DNA from: CADEFQ01 sp035342635 | GTDB lineage: Bacteria; Pseudomonadota; Gammaproteobacteria; Steroidobacterales; Steroidobacteraceae | NCBI GenBank assembly: GCA_035342635.1 | Contig: DAOQXO010000091.1 | Coordinates: 1 to 10,319, forward strand | Reading direction: 5' to 3' | Length of the DNA stretch: 10,319 nucleotides | Shown: positions 1 to 8,010 of the stretch, one piece after another | Numbering within the stretch: position 1 is the stretch's first letter | How the letters are laid out: every line of letters begins with the position of its first letter | Translations under genes and position numbers: made by a program | The notes under the pieces: generated by a model | Databases searched by the model: none | What the model saw: only the letters and a program-made list of their open reading frames with translations | Told to the model about the DNA's origin: nothing

Positions 1-1296
1 GACCTTGGCGAGCGCGCGCATCGGGTTGCCGGGATTGGCGGTGACTCGGAACTCGACCTGGTCCAGGCCGTGCGGCGCAGGCTCCGGGGATTCGAGCGGC
101 GACACGTCGATCTGGAAGGCGCCGCCCGCCATGCCGAGCGTCTGCATGCGCCCCGTGATCTCCTTCGAGAGCGATTTCGCCGCGGCCTTGCGTCGCGACG
201 AGAGTTGCCCGGCGCGCGTGCGCCAGGCGGCGAGGGCATCCGCCTGCTCCTTGCGCAGGGTGGCGAGCTGCGTGTCGGCGTGCTCGAGGCCGGACAGCTC
301 GGAGCGCAGTTGCGTCAGGCGGTTCGGCAGTTCGGCGACGCCCACGCGGTGTTTGCGCGCCAGTTCCTCGAACGCTGCCAGGCGTTTCTCGACTTCGCCC
401 AGGCGCGCGGTGTCGAGATCCAGGCCCTCGGCATACTGCGACAGCTCGCGCGCCGCTTCGCGCAGGTTGATCAGCGCATCCTCGACCATCGGCGCGATGC
501 CGGCGAGCCGCGGATCGTGCGCGCCGGCGGCCTTCAGCGCCGCGAGTGCGCGGCTGGTGGAGGCATGCGCGTTCGCCTCCTCGCCCTCGTACAGCAGCGT
601 GATCGCCCCCTGCGCCGCCTCGATCAGGCGGCCGCGGTTCGCGAGCCGCGAGCGCTCCTCGGTCAGCTGCGCGAGCTCGCCTTCCTTCATATCGAGCGCC
701 TCGAGCTCGCGCGCCTGGAACTGCACGAGCTCGGTGCGTGCATCGCGATCGCGCACGCGACTCTCGAGATCGAGCGTACGGTTGAGCAGCGTGAGCCATA
801 CGCGCTGCAGTCCGGCGACTTCGGCGGCGAGCCCTTCGAGGCCGCCCGAGGCATCCAGCAGTTCGCGCTGCGAGGCCGGTCGCACGAGCGACTGGAACTC
901 GTGCTGGCCATGGATGTCGACGAGCAACACGCCGACCTCGCGCAGCAGTTGCGCCGGTACGGACTGGCCGTTCAGGTAGGCGCGGCTTCGTCCGTCGCTG
1001 GAGACGACCCGGCGGATCGTCAGTTCGTCACCCGCATCGATCGATTGCTCGCGCAGCAGGCGGGCGAGCGGCGCCGACGGATCGCCGACATCGAAACTCG
1101 CGCTGACTTCGGCGCGCTCGGCGCCATGGCGCACGACCTCGCTACCGGCGCGGCCGCCGGCCAGCAGCTGCAGCGCATCGACGATGATCGACTTGCCGGC
1201 GCCGGTCTCGCCGGTGAGCACGGTGAGCCCCGGGCGAAACTCGATTTCCGCGGCATCGACGATCGCGAAATCCCGGATCTGCAGGTGAGTGAGCAT
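1..1296 (-). CDS. recN: DNA repair protein RecN (SMC-like ATPase), 3' end cut by window edge
   Basis: RecN is an SMC-family ATPase that acts at DNA double-strand breaks and promotes recombinational repair in the cytoplasm. The window holds the first 432 codons, reading leftward without a stop to base 1; the family is usually about 550 residues, so roughly 120 C-terminal residues (ABC signature and Walker B half) lie outside. Visible features are an N-terminal MLTHLQIRDFAIV start, a Walker A motif GETGAGKS at residues 29-36, the RecN-typical DIHGQH motif at 127-132, a long Glu/Arg/Ala/Leu-rich coiled-coil stretch from roughly 160 to 350, and a tail ending NPGNPMRALAKV, which in relatives leads into the ASGGE signature. 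The ATG at 1296 lies 5 bp after the nadK stop, so the two genes are probably cotranscribed and translationally coupled; no good Shine-Dalgarno is seen. No LexA-type CTGT-N8-ACAG box is visible upstream, so SOS control as in E. coli is not evident. Identification is firm. Confidence 0.96.
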   Translation of the reverse strand, partial: MLTHLQIRDFAIVDAAEIEFRPGLTVLTGETGAGKSIIVDALQLLAGGRAGSEVVRHGAERAEVSASFDVGDPSAPLARLLREQSIDAGDELTIRRVVSSDGRSRAYLNGQSVPAQLLREVGVLLVDIHGQHEFQSLVRPASQRELLDASGGLEGLAAEVAGLQRVWLTLLNRTLDLESRVRDRDARTELVQFQARELEALDMKEGELAQLTEERSRLANRGRLIEAAQGAITLLYEGEEANAHASTSRALAALKAAGAHDPRLAGIAPMVEDALINLREAARELSQYAEGLDLDTARLGEVEKRLAAFEELARKHRVGVAELPNRLTQLRSELSGLEHADTQLATLRKEQADALAAWRTRAGQLSSRRKAAAKSLSKEITGRMQTLGMAGGAFQIDVSPLESPEPAPHGLDQVEFRVTANPGNPMRALAKV

Positions 1297-1301
1297 GTGG
1301 T

Positions 1302-2204
1302 TTACCGGTTGTGCTCGTTGCCGCCGCGGCCCCAGTGCAGCTTCGAGCGCAGAAGGCGGTAGTAATCGTAGCCCTTCGGGTGCAGCAGCCGGATCGAGTG
1401 GGGTGAGGGTCCCACGGCGAGGCGGTCGCCGGCGAGCAGGTCATCGAGGACTATGCCATCGACGGTGACGTGCGCGCGCGTGTTCGGCCGGTCGACCAGC
1501 GCGATCTCCACGGTCGAGCGGCGCGGTATGACGATCGGGCGGTCGGACAGCGTGTGCGGGCAGATCGGGGCGACGACCACGACATCGAGGTGCGGCTCGA
1601 CGATGGGCCCGCCGCAGGAGAGCGCGTAGGCGGTCGAACCGGTGGCGCTCGCGATCACGACGCCGTCGGCGCCGTGCGTGTTGACGAAGCGGCCGTCGAT
1701 CCATGACTCGAAATCGATCATGCGGCCGGTTTCGTGCTTCTGCACGACCACATCGTTCAGGGCCTGCTGCACCAGCGGCGCGCCCTGCGCGCGCGACAGG
1801 CGCGCCTCGAGCAGCGGCCGCACATCGATGTCGCAGGAGCCATCGAGCACGGCATCGATCGATGCGGTGAGGTCCTGCGGCAGCACGTCGGTGAGGAAGC
1901 CGAGCCGGCCGCGATTGATGCCGAGCAGCGGCACGTCGCGACCCGCCACGAGTCGCGCCGCGTAGAGCAGTGTGCCGTCGCCGCCGATCGCGAGCACGGC
2001 GTCGGCGCGCCCGGCGAGTTCGGACTCGGCGACCCGCACCACCTGCGCCGTGCCGGCCTCGAACCGGGCAGACTCGCCGTCGTCGGCAACCAGTGTGGCC
2101 ACGCCGCGCTCCGCCAGGTGGGCGACTGCGATCGCGGCGCTCTCCGCGACGCGGGGGTCGGAGAAGCGCCCGACGAGGGCAAAGGTCTTCCGGGCTCGGG
2201 GCAT
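1302..2204 (-). CDS. nadK: NAD kinase
   Basis: This enzyme phosphorylates NAD with ATP to give NADP, the only de novo route to NADP(H), in the cytosol. The 300-residue product has the usual family length. Diagnostic motifs are GGDGT at residues 74-78 (phosphate-binding loop), GINRGRLGFLTD at 95-106, the NDVVV segment at 150-154, and the glycine-rich signature 181-202 including ATGSTAY and CGGPI. The ATG at 2204 is preceded by GGTG about 5 bases upstream, an acceptable Shine-Dalgarno. It is the first gene of a leftward nadK-recN pair, an order also known from E. coli. It diverges from hrcA across 113 bp. Nothing is truncated or missing. Confidence is high from motifs and length. Confidence 0.97.
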   Translation of the reverse strand: MPRARKTFALVGRFSDPRVAESAAIAVAHLAERGVATLVADDGESARFEAGTAQVVRVAESELAGRADAVLAIGGDGTLLYAARLVAGRDVPLLGINRGRLGFLTDVLPQDLTASIDAVLDGSCDIDVRPLLEARLSRAQGAPLVQQALNDVVVQKHETGRMIDFESWIDGRFVNTHGADGVVIASATGSTAYALSCGGPIVEPHLDVVVVAPICPHTLSDRPIVIPRRSTVEIALVDRPNTRAHVTVDGIVLDDLLAGDRLAVGPSPHSIRLLHPKGYDYYRLLRSKLHWGRGGNEHNR

Positions 2205-2232
2205 GCTTCACCGGGTCGTGGCAATGCGGACC

Positions 2233-2261
2233 TTTTTAACATGCGGGCCCGGGCCGGCCAA
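2233..2261 (-). promoter_or_regulatory. Possible sigma-70-type promoter for nadK-recN
   Basis: Reading leftward, TTGGCC (2261-2256) could be the -35 box and TAAAAA (2238-2233) the -10 box, separated by exactly 17 bp. Matches to consensus are only partial (TTG of TTGACA; four of six in TATAAT). Transcription would begin near 2226 and leave about 22 bases before the nadK start. The run of A/T in this otherwise very GC-rich spacer is what makes the -10 credible. This is inference from sequence alone. Confidence 0.35.
2244..2259. repeat. Overlapping GC palindromes in the nadK/hrcA divergent spacer
   Basis: Bases 2246-2255 are a perfect 10-bp palindrome (GGCCCGGGCC), overlapped by CGGGCCCG at 2244-2251 and GGCCGGCC at 2252-2259. 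They lie between the proposed -35 and -10 boxes of nadK. Such strings arise easily in GC-rich DNA, so an operator role is only a possibility. The rest of the spacer (2262-2317) shows only a weak promoter candidate for hrcA (TTGCAC at 2281, TAGCGT at 2304) and an 8-bp palindrome CGCTAGCG at 2301-2308. Confidence 0.3.
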
Positions 2262-2317
2262 CGAGTCGTATGGCGACCGATTGCACGGTTTCGCGATCTC
2301 CGCTAGCGTGGATCGAT

Positions 2318-3373
2318 ATGTCGAGCGATCACCGAGACGAGGCCCTGGGCGAGCGGGCGCAGCACCTGCTGCGGGTTCTGGTCGAGAGCTATATCCGGGA
2401 CGGCCAGCCGGTCGGTTCGCGCACCCTGTCGCGCGAATCGGGCCTGGCGCTGAGTTCGGCGACGATCCGCAACGTGATGTCCGACCTCGAGGCGCTCGGG
2501 TTCGTCTCCTCGCCGCACACCTCGGCGGGGCGCGTCCCGACCGACAAGGGCTATCGCTTCTTCGTCGATACACTGCTCAAGGTGCAGCCGCTCGATTCGG
2601 CCGACGTGGCCGAGATCAAGCGCCAACTGTCGGCTGGCGTCGACGATCCGAAGGCGCTGGTCAACGTCGCCTCGCGCCTGCTCTCGAGCGTCACGCACCT
2701 CGCGGGGGTCGTCACCCTGCCGCGCACCGCCGTGCAGGCCGTCTCGCAGGTGGAATTCGTCGGCCTGTCCGAGAATCGCATCCTCGTGATCCTGGTGTTC
2801 AACGATCGCGAGGTGCAGAACCGCATCATCAAGGCCGATCGCCACTACTCGCCCGATGAACTCAAACGCGCTGCCAACTACCTCACCGAGCAGTTCCGTG
2901 GCCGCAGCCTGAACCAGGGACGGCAGGAGATCCTGCGCCAGCTGAAGGAAACGCGCGAACGGCTGCACGAGGTCATGGGCAGCGCGATCGCGGTCGCCCA
3001 GCAGGTCATCGCCCCGGAGGAATCGCAGCTCGAGTACGTGATCGCCGGCGAGACCAACCTGATGGACTTCGCCGAGCTCTCGAGCGTCGAGCGCCTGCGA
3101 CGCCTGTTCGAGGCGTTCAACGAGAAGCGCGACTTCCTGCATCTGCTCGACCAGAGCCTGCGCGCCGAGGGGGTGCAGATCTTCATCGGGCACGAGTCGG
3201 GCTACCAGGTACTCGACGATTACAGCATCGTCACCGCGCCTTACTCGGCGGACAACGAAGTGGTCGGCGTGCTTGGGGTCATCGGTCCCACGCGCATGGC
3301 CTATGAACGGGTGATTCCGATCGTGGACCTCACGGCCAGGGTGCTCGGCGCGGCCTTGAATTCGCGCCGCTGA
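2318..3373 (+). CDS. hrcA: Heat-inducible transcription repressor HrcA
   Basis: HrcA is a dimeric repressor that binds CIRCE inverted repeats ahead of heat-shock genes and needs GroEL to fold actively. The 351-residue product is a normal length. The N-terminal winged helix-turn-helix spans about residues 10-85, with PVGSRTLS (31-38), ATIRNVMSDLEALGFV (48-63) and HTSAGRVPTDKGYRFF (67-82), all classic for the family. The C-terminal dimerisation/effector part ends with VVGVLGVIGPTRMAYERV and a final LNSRR. I start at the ATG at 2318; the reading frame is open 16 codons further up to an ATG at 2270, but that extension does not look like HrcA. No strong Shine-Dalgarno precedes 2318. It heads the chaperone cluster, yet no canonical CIRCE (TTAGCACTC-N9-GAGTGCTAA) occurs in the window, so its operator is probably elsewhere, for example at groESL (inference). 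Confidence 0.96.
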   Translation: MSSDHRDEALGERAQHLLRVLVESYIRDGQPVGSRTLSRESGLALSSATIRNVMSDLEALGFVSSPHTSAGRVPTDKGYRFFVDTLLKVQPLDSADVAEIKRQLSAGVDDPKALVNVASRLLSSVTHLAGVVTLPRTAVQAVSQVEFVGLSENRILVILVFNDREVQNRIIKADRHYSPDELKRAANYLTEQFRGRSLNQGRQEILRQLKETRERLHEVMGSAIAVAQQVIAPEESQLEYVIAGETNLMDFAELSSVERLRRLFEAFNEKRDFLHLLDQSLRAEGVQIFIGHESGYQVLDDYSIVTAPYSADNEVVGVLGVIGPTRMAYERVIPIVDLTARVLGAALNSRR

Positions 3374-3382
3374 TCCCCATAT
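3355..3382 (+). promoter_or_regulatory. Sigma-32 (RpoH) heat-shock promoter for grpE
   Basis: CTTGAAT at 3355-3361 matches the sigma-32 -35 consensus CTTGAAA at six of seven positions. CCCCATAT at 3375-3382 fits the -10 consensus CCCCATNT completely. The spacer is 13 bp, inside the accepted range. The -35 lies in the last codons of hrcA and the -10 just after its TGA. Transcription should start around 3388-3390, about 35 bases before grpE. The -10 is also the left arm of a small inverted repeat, CCCC-N6-GGGG (3375-3388). Confidence 0.82.
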
Positions 3383-3390
3383 CCGGGGCA

Positions 3391-3419
3391 AAGCCCTAAC
3401 TATTTGATTCGAGGGACTT
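3391..3419 (+). promoter_or_regulatory. grpE leader hairpin pairing the Shine-Dalgarno (candidate RNA thermometer)
   Basis: AAGCCCT (3391-3397) can pair with AGGG plus CTT (3412-3415 and 3417-3419), giving seven base pairs with one bulged A at 3416 and a 14-base loop. The 3' arm contains most of the GAGGGA Shine-Dalgarno (3411-3416) of grpE. The hairpin would begin within a few bases of the predicted heat-shock start site. A modest stem that hides the ribosome site, with a bulge and AU end pairs, is how RNA thermometers look. No folding energy was computed, and chance complementarity to a G-rich site is possible. Confidence 0.4.
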
Positions 3420-3423
3420 ATTG

Positions 3424-3951
3424 ATGGTCGATGCGGACAGTGGCACGCCGGCGGCGGCGGCGCCCGAGCCGGTGGCTGGGCGCGAACAGGATCTTCTCGC
3501 GCGCCTTGCGGAGGCCGAGGCGGCGGCCACCCGCGCCCAGGAACAGTATCTGCGCGCCGTCGCGGAGATGGACAACGTGCGCAAGCGTGCCCAGCGCGAC
3601 ATCGAGGCGGCCAACCGCTATGGCCTCGAGCGTTTTGCGCAGGAACTGCTGCCCGTGAAGGAGGGCCTCGACCTGGCGGTCGAGAATGCCGACAAGGCTG
3701 ATCGCGAGAGTCTCGTGGCCGGCCAGGTGGCCAACCGCCAGCTGCTGGCGAGGGCGTTCGAGCGCCTCGGCATCGTCGAGCTGGACCCGGTCGGCGAGCC
3801 CTTCGACCCCGAACAGCACGAGGCGATGCTGGTGCAGCCCTCGGCCACCGCCGAGCCGGATTCGGTGCTCGCCGTCGTGCAGCGCGGATACTCGCTCAAC
3901 GGACGCCTGCTGCGCCCGGCGCGGGTCATCGTCGCCAAACCGCTTGAATAG
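3424..3951 (+). CDS. grpE: Nucleotide exchange factor GrpE
   Basis: GrpE releases ADP from DnaK and so resets the chaperone cycle; it works as a dimer with a long helical stalk. The product is 175 residues, somewhat shorter than E. coli GrpE (about 197), mainly because the disordered N-terminal tail is only about 20 residues. The coiled-coil region covers roughly residues 20-85 and includes YLRAVAEMDNVRKRAQRD. The C-terminal beta domain has the family signature FDPEQHEAM and RGYSLNGRLLRPARV, ending in AKPLE. Two adjacent in-frame starts exist: TTG at 3421 and ATG at 3424. GAGGGA at 3411-3416 serves either, and I prefer ATG. A sigma-32 promoter lies directly upstream, and a second one, for dnaK, covers its stop codon. 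Confidence 0.95.
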   Translation: MVDADSGTPAAAAPEPVAGREQDLLARLAEAEAAATRAQEQYLRAVAEMDNVRKRAQRDIEAANRYGLERFAQELLPVKEGLDLAVENADKADRESLVAGQVANRQLLARAFERLGIVELDPVGEPFDPEQHEAMLVQPSATAEPDSVLAVVQRGYSLNGRLLRPARVIVAKPLE

Positions 3952-3971
3952 GACAGGGAGCAGCCCCATCT
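3943..3971 (+). promoter_or_regulatory. Sigma-32 (RpoH) heat-shock promoter for dnaK
   Basis: CTTGAAT at 3943-3949 (-35, six of seven) and CCCCATCT at 3964-3971 (-10, full fit to CCCCATNT) are separated by 14 bp. The -35 is formed by the last two codons of grpE plus its TAG stop. Transcription would start about 3977-3979, some 33 bases ahead of dnaK. The -10 sits inside an inverted repeat, AGCCC-N6-GGGCT (3962-3977). The arrangement copies that upstream of grpE almost exactly. Confidence 0.82.
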
Positions 3972-3982
3972 CGGGCTACAGG

Positions 3983-4007
3983 GTTTCAGTTAACGAGTTG
4001 CGGAGAC
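3983..4007 (+). promoter_or_regulatory. Weak leader pairing over the dnaK Shine-Dalgarno
   Basis: GTTTC (3983-3987) can pair with GAGAC (4003-4007) using one G-U pair, covering part of the GGAG ribosome site at 4002-4005. The loop would be 15 bases. It resembles the idea of a U-rich thermometer stem but has only five pairs, so it may well be chance. It is recorded because the grpE leader has a stronger version of the same layout. Confidence 0.18.
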
Positions 4008-4011
4008 ATTC

Positions 4012-5949
<1,938 letters not shown>

Positions 5950-5974
5950 CGCGCGGTCCCGGGCGGAGGCAGAC

Positions 5975-6009
5975 AGGCTGCCGCGCACCGCAAGGGTGCG
6001 CGGCGGCTT
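5975..6009 (+). terminator. dnaK-dnaJ intergenic hairpin (attenuator or processing stem)
   Basis: A perfect 10-bp GC stem, 5980-5989 with 5995-6004, closes a 5-base GCAAG loop. It can extend outward to 5975/6009 for 15 pairs with two G-U wobbles. Three T (6008-6010) follow the GC-rich core, so it looks like a partial Rho-independent terminator with a short U tract. It starts about 25 bases after the dnaK stop and ends about 20 bases before dnaJ. It could lower dnaJ output relative to dnaK or stabilise the dnaK message. The stem is seen directly; the role is inferred. Confidence 0.6.
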
Positions 6010-6030
6010 TCACGTATCGACTGGAAACGC

Positions 6031-7170
6031 ATGGCGAAGCGCGATTACTACCAGGTCCTCGGCGTGGCGAAGAACGCCAGCGAGGCCGACATCAAAAAGG
6101 CCTACCGCCGGCTCGCAATGAAGCTCCACCCGGACCGCAATCCGGGTGACAAGGAAGCCGAGGAGAAATTCAAGGAAGCGAAGGAAGCCTACGAGGTCCT
6201 CTCGGACGACCAGAAGCGGGCGACCTACGACCAGCTGGGCTACGCCGGCATCGAGGCCGCGCGTCAGGGCGGTGGCGCGGGAGGCTTCAACCCCGGCGAT
6301 GCCTTCGGTGACATCTTCGGCGACGTGTTCGGTGACATCTTCGGCGGCGGTCGCCGTGGCGGCGGCCGCTCGCAGGTATTTCGCGGCGCCGACCTGCGCT
6401 ACGAGCTCGAGCTCGACCTGCACGATGCAGTGTTCGGCAAGAGCGTCGAGATCGAGATCCCGAAGCTCACCGAGTGCGAGAGCTGCCACGGGAGCGGTGC
6501 GGCCAAGGGCTCCACGCCGGTCAACTGCGAAACCTGCAACGGCAGCGGCCAGGTGCGGATCTCGCAGGGATTCTTCCAGCTGCAGCAGACCTGTCCCAAG
6601 TGCCGCGGCAGCGGCAAGATCATCAGGAATCCGTGCGATACCTGCCTCGGGCAGGGGCGCGTGCGCCGCGTGAAGACACTGGCGGTCAAGGTGCCGGCGG
6701 GAGTCGACACGGGCGATCGCATCCGCCTCGGCGGCGAAGGCGAAGCGGGGCGCAACGGTGGACCGCCGGGCGACCTCTATGTCGAAGTGAGCGTCCGCGA
6801 CCACCCGATCTTCGAACGCGACGGCGCGCACCTCAGCTGCGAGGTGCCGGTCAGCTTCGCGATCGCCGCGCTCGGCGGGGCGGTCGACGTGCCGACGCTC
6901 GACGGGCATGTTTCGCTGAAGGTGCCGGCCGAGACCCAGTCCGGACGCGTCTTTCGCCTGCGCGACAAGGGCGTAAAGCCGGTGCGTGGCGGGGCCCGGG
7001 GCGACCTGTTCTGCCGCGTCGTGGTCGAAACACCCGTGAACCTCACGACGGAGCAACGCGAACTCTTGTCGAAGCTCGATGAGTCCCTGCGCAAGGGCGG
7101 CAGCCGCCATGCGCCGCGCGAGAAGTCGTTCTTCGACGGCGTGAAGCGTTTCTTTATGGGGGAGGCGTGA
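6031..7170 (+). CDS. dnaJ: Chaperone protein DnaJ (Hsp40, type I)
   Basis: DnaJ binds unfolded clients and stimulates DnaK ATPase. The 379-residue protein has every type I domain. The J domain (1-70) carries HPD at 33-35. A Gly/Phe-rich linker (about 78-112) includes FGDIFGDVFGDIFGGG. The zinc domain has four CxxCxGxG repeats beginning at C149, C166, C188 and C202, and two beta-sandwich client domains are followed by a C-terminal dimerisation part ending FFMGEA. The ATG at 6031 is preceded by GGA about 5 bases upstream. The gene follows dnaK after 81 bp that contain a strong hairpin, and no separate heat-shock promoter is seen for it. Its TGA overlaps the GTG start of dapB by 4 bp, so dapB is probably coupled to it. 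Confidence 0.98.
   Translation: MAKRDYYQVLGVAKNASEADIKKAYRRLAMKLHPDRNPGDKEAEEKFKEAKEAYEVLSDDQKRATYDQLGYAGIEAARQGGGAGGFNPGDAFGDIFGDVFGDIFGGGRRGGGRSQVFRGADLRYELELDLHDAVFGKSVEIEIPKLTECESCHGSGAAKGSTPVNCETCNGSGQVRISQGFFQLQQTCPKCRGSGKIIRNPCDTCLGQGRVRRVKTLAVKVPAGVDTGDRIRLGGEGEAGRNGGPPGDLYVEVSVRDHPIFERDGAHLSCEVPVSFAIAALGGAVDVPTLDGHVSLKVPAETQSGRVFRLRDKGVKPVRGGARGDLFCRVVVETPVNLTTEQRELLSKLDESLRKGGSRHAPREKSFFDGVKRFFMGEA
6304..6346 (+). repeat. 19-bp direct repeat coding the DnaJ FGDIF motif
   Basis: The same 19 bases occur at 6304-6322 and 6328-6346, a 24-bp period that encodes FGDI-FGDV-FGDI in the Gly/Phe linker. The peptide motif is shared with E. coli DnaJ and matters for control of DnaK binding, so the repeat probably reflects protein constraint, though exact nucleotide identity suggests recent homogenisation or shared codon choice. 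Confidence 0.7.
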
Positions 7171-7916
7171 CCCGCGTCGCGATCCTCGGGGGCGTCGGAC
7201 GCATGGGCCGCGCGCTCGTCGCCTGTGCCGAGGGGCTCGACATCGCGGTCACCGCCGTCGTCGCCTCCGCGCGCAGCGCCGCGCTCGGCCAGGACGCGGG
7301 TGAGGCGGCCGGCGTGCGCCGGCTGGGCGTCGCGATTACCTCGGACCTCGCCGCCGCGCTGCGCGGCGCGCAGGTCGTCGTCGATTTCTCGAGCCCGCAT
7401 GCGGCGCGCGATCATGTCGCGCAGTGCGCCGAGGCGCGCGTGCCGCTGCTGCTGGGTACCACCGGGTTGCCTGATGGCATCGAGGCGGATTTCGCCCGCG
7501 CGGCCGAACGCATTCCGCTGCTCGTCGCTGCGAACACGAGTCTTGGCATCACGCTGCTGCTCGACCTGGTGCAGCGCGCGGCGCGCGCCTTGCCCGGCGG
7601 GTTCGACGTGTCGATCATCGAGGCGCATCACCGCGCCAAGCGCGATGCCCCGTCGGGGACCGCGCTCGCGCTCGGACGCGTCATCGAAACGGCGCGCGAG
7701 GGTGAGGTCGGCTATGCGGTCGTGCGTGGCGGTGACATCGTCGGGGAGCACGACGTGCAGTTCATCGGGGCCGGCGAGCGGCTGACCCTCGGTCACCAGG
7801 CGACCGACCGGGCGATTTTTGCCCGGGGGGCCCTCCAGGCGGCCGCCTGGTTGGTCGGGCAGGCGCCGGGTCGCTACAGCATGGCCGACGTACTGGGAAT
7901 AAAATCAGCCTGTTAG
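7167..7916 (+). CDS. dapB: 4-hydroxy-tetrahydrodipicolinate reductase
   Basis: DapB reduces 4-hydroxy-tetrahydrodipicolinate with NAD(P)H on the route to meso-diaminopimelate and lysine, feeding peptidoglycan. The 249-residue product is a little shorter than the E. coli enzyme (273). The N-terminal Rossmann fold starts at once with RVAILGGVGRMGR (dinucleotide loop G8-G14), then DFSSPHAA, GTTGLPDG and ANTSLG. The active-site segment EAHHRAKRDAPSGTA places the catalytic pair at H154 and K158. The end carries RGGDIVGEHDVQF, GHQATDR and MADVLGI. The GTG at 7167 must be the start because the nucleotide-binding motif begins at residue 8; GGAGG lies only one base upstream, within a longer G run from 7158, so initiation probably depends on ribosomes finishing dnaJ (4-bp GTGA overlap). 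No promoter of its own is seen. Confidence 0.97.
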   Translation: MTRVAILGGVGRMGRALVACAEGLDIAVTAVVASARSAALGQDAGEAAGVRRLGVAITSDLAAALRGAQVVVDFSSPHAARDHVAQCAEARVPLLLGTTGLPDGIEADFARAAERIPLLVAANTSLGITLLLDLVQRAARALPGGFDVSIIEAHHRAKRDAPSGTALALGRVIETAREGEVGYAVVRGGDIVGEHDVQFIGAGERLTLGHQATDRAIFARGALQAAAWLVGQAPGRYSMADVLGIKSAC

Positions 7917-7924
7917 ACGGTAAT

Positions 7925-7947
7925 CCGAAGGCATTTGTGAGCTTCGG
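7925..7947 (+). terminator. Small hairpin just after dapB
   Basis: CCGAAG (7925-7930) pairs perfectly with CTTCGG (7942-7947) across an 11-base loop, 9 bases after the dapB stop. There is no T run after it, so it is at best a weak terminator or a 3'-end stabilising stem. Confidence 0.3.
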
Positions 7948-7974
7948 TGGAGAACTTGCCCGGCCGTATTCACA

Positions 7975-8003
7975 TGGACACCCCGGGCGGTGGACCTTAA
8001 ACT
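7975..8003 (+). promoter_or_regulatory. Probable sigma-70 promoter for carAB
   Basis: TGGACA (7975-7980) matches TTGACA at five of six positions, and TAAACT (7998-8003) keeps the key first, second, fourth and last bases of TATAAT. The spacer is exactly 17 bp. Transcription would start near 8010, giving a leader of about 148 bases before carA. No clear ArgR-type box (paired TGAAT/ATTCA half sites) is seen at it. Confidence 0.5.
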
Positions 8004-8010
8004 TTGGGCG

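Noticed and set aside
1297..1301. Search for an SOS (LexA) box controlling recN
   Set aside because: Only 5 bp separate nadK and recN, and neither this gap nor the nadK upstream spacer has CTGT-N8-ACAG.
70..1362. Long plus-strand open frame (430 codons) opposite recN
   Set aside because: Compositional shadow: the minus strand encodes recN with Walker A and the DIHGQH motif, and this frame also runs into the nadK region.
2270..2317. 16-codon upstream extension of hrcA to an earlier ATG
   Set aside because: The added residues do not resemble HrcA, and the ATG at 2318 fits the family start before the helix-turn-helix.
6010..7110. 366-codon minus-strand frame opposite dnaJ
   Set aside because: Shadow of a high-GC gene; dnaJ on the plus strand has every domain and zinc motif.
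7900..7905. TAAAAT near the dapB 3' end as a second carAB -10 box
   Set aside because: It matches the -10 consensus at five of six positions, but no -35 or extended -10 accompanies it (CAGCAT at 17 bp spacing). Kept only as a possible second promoter.
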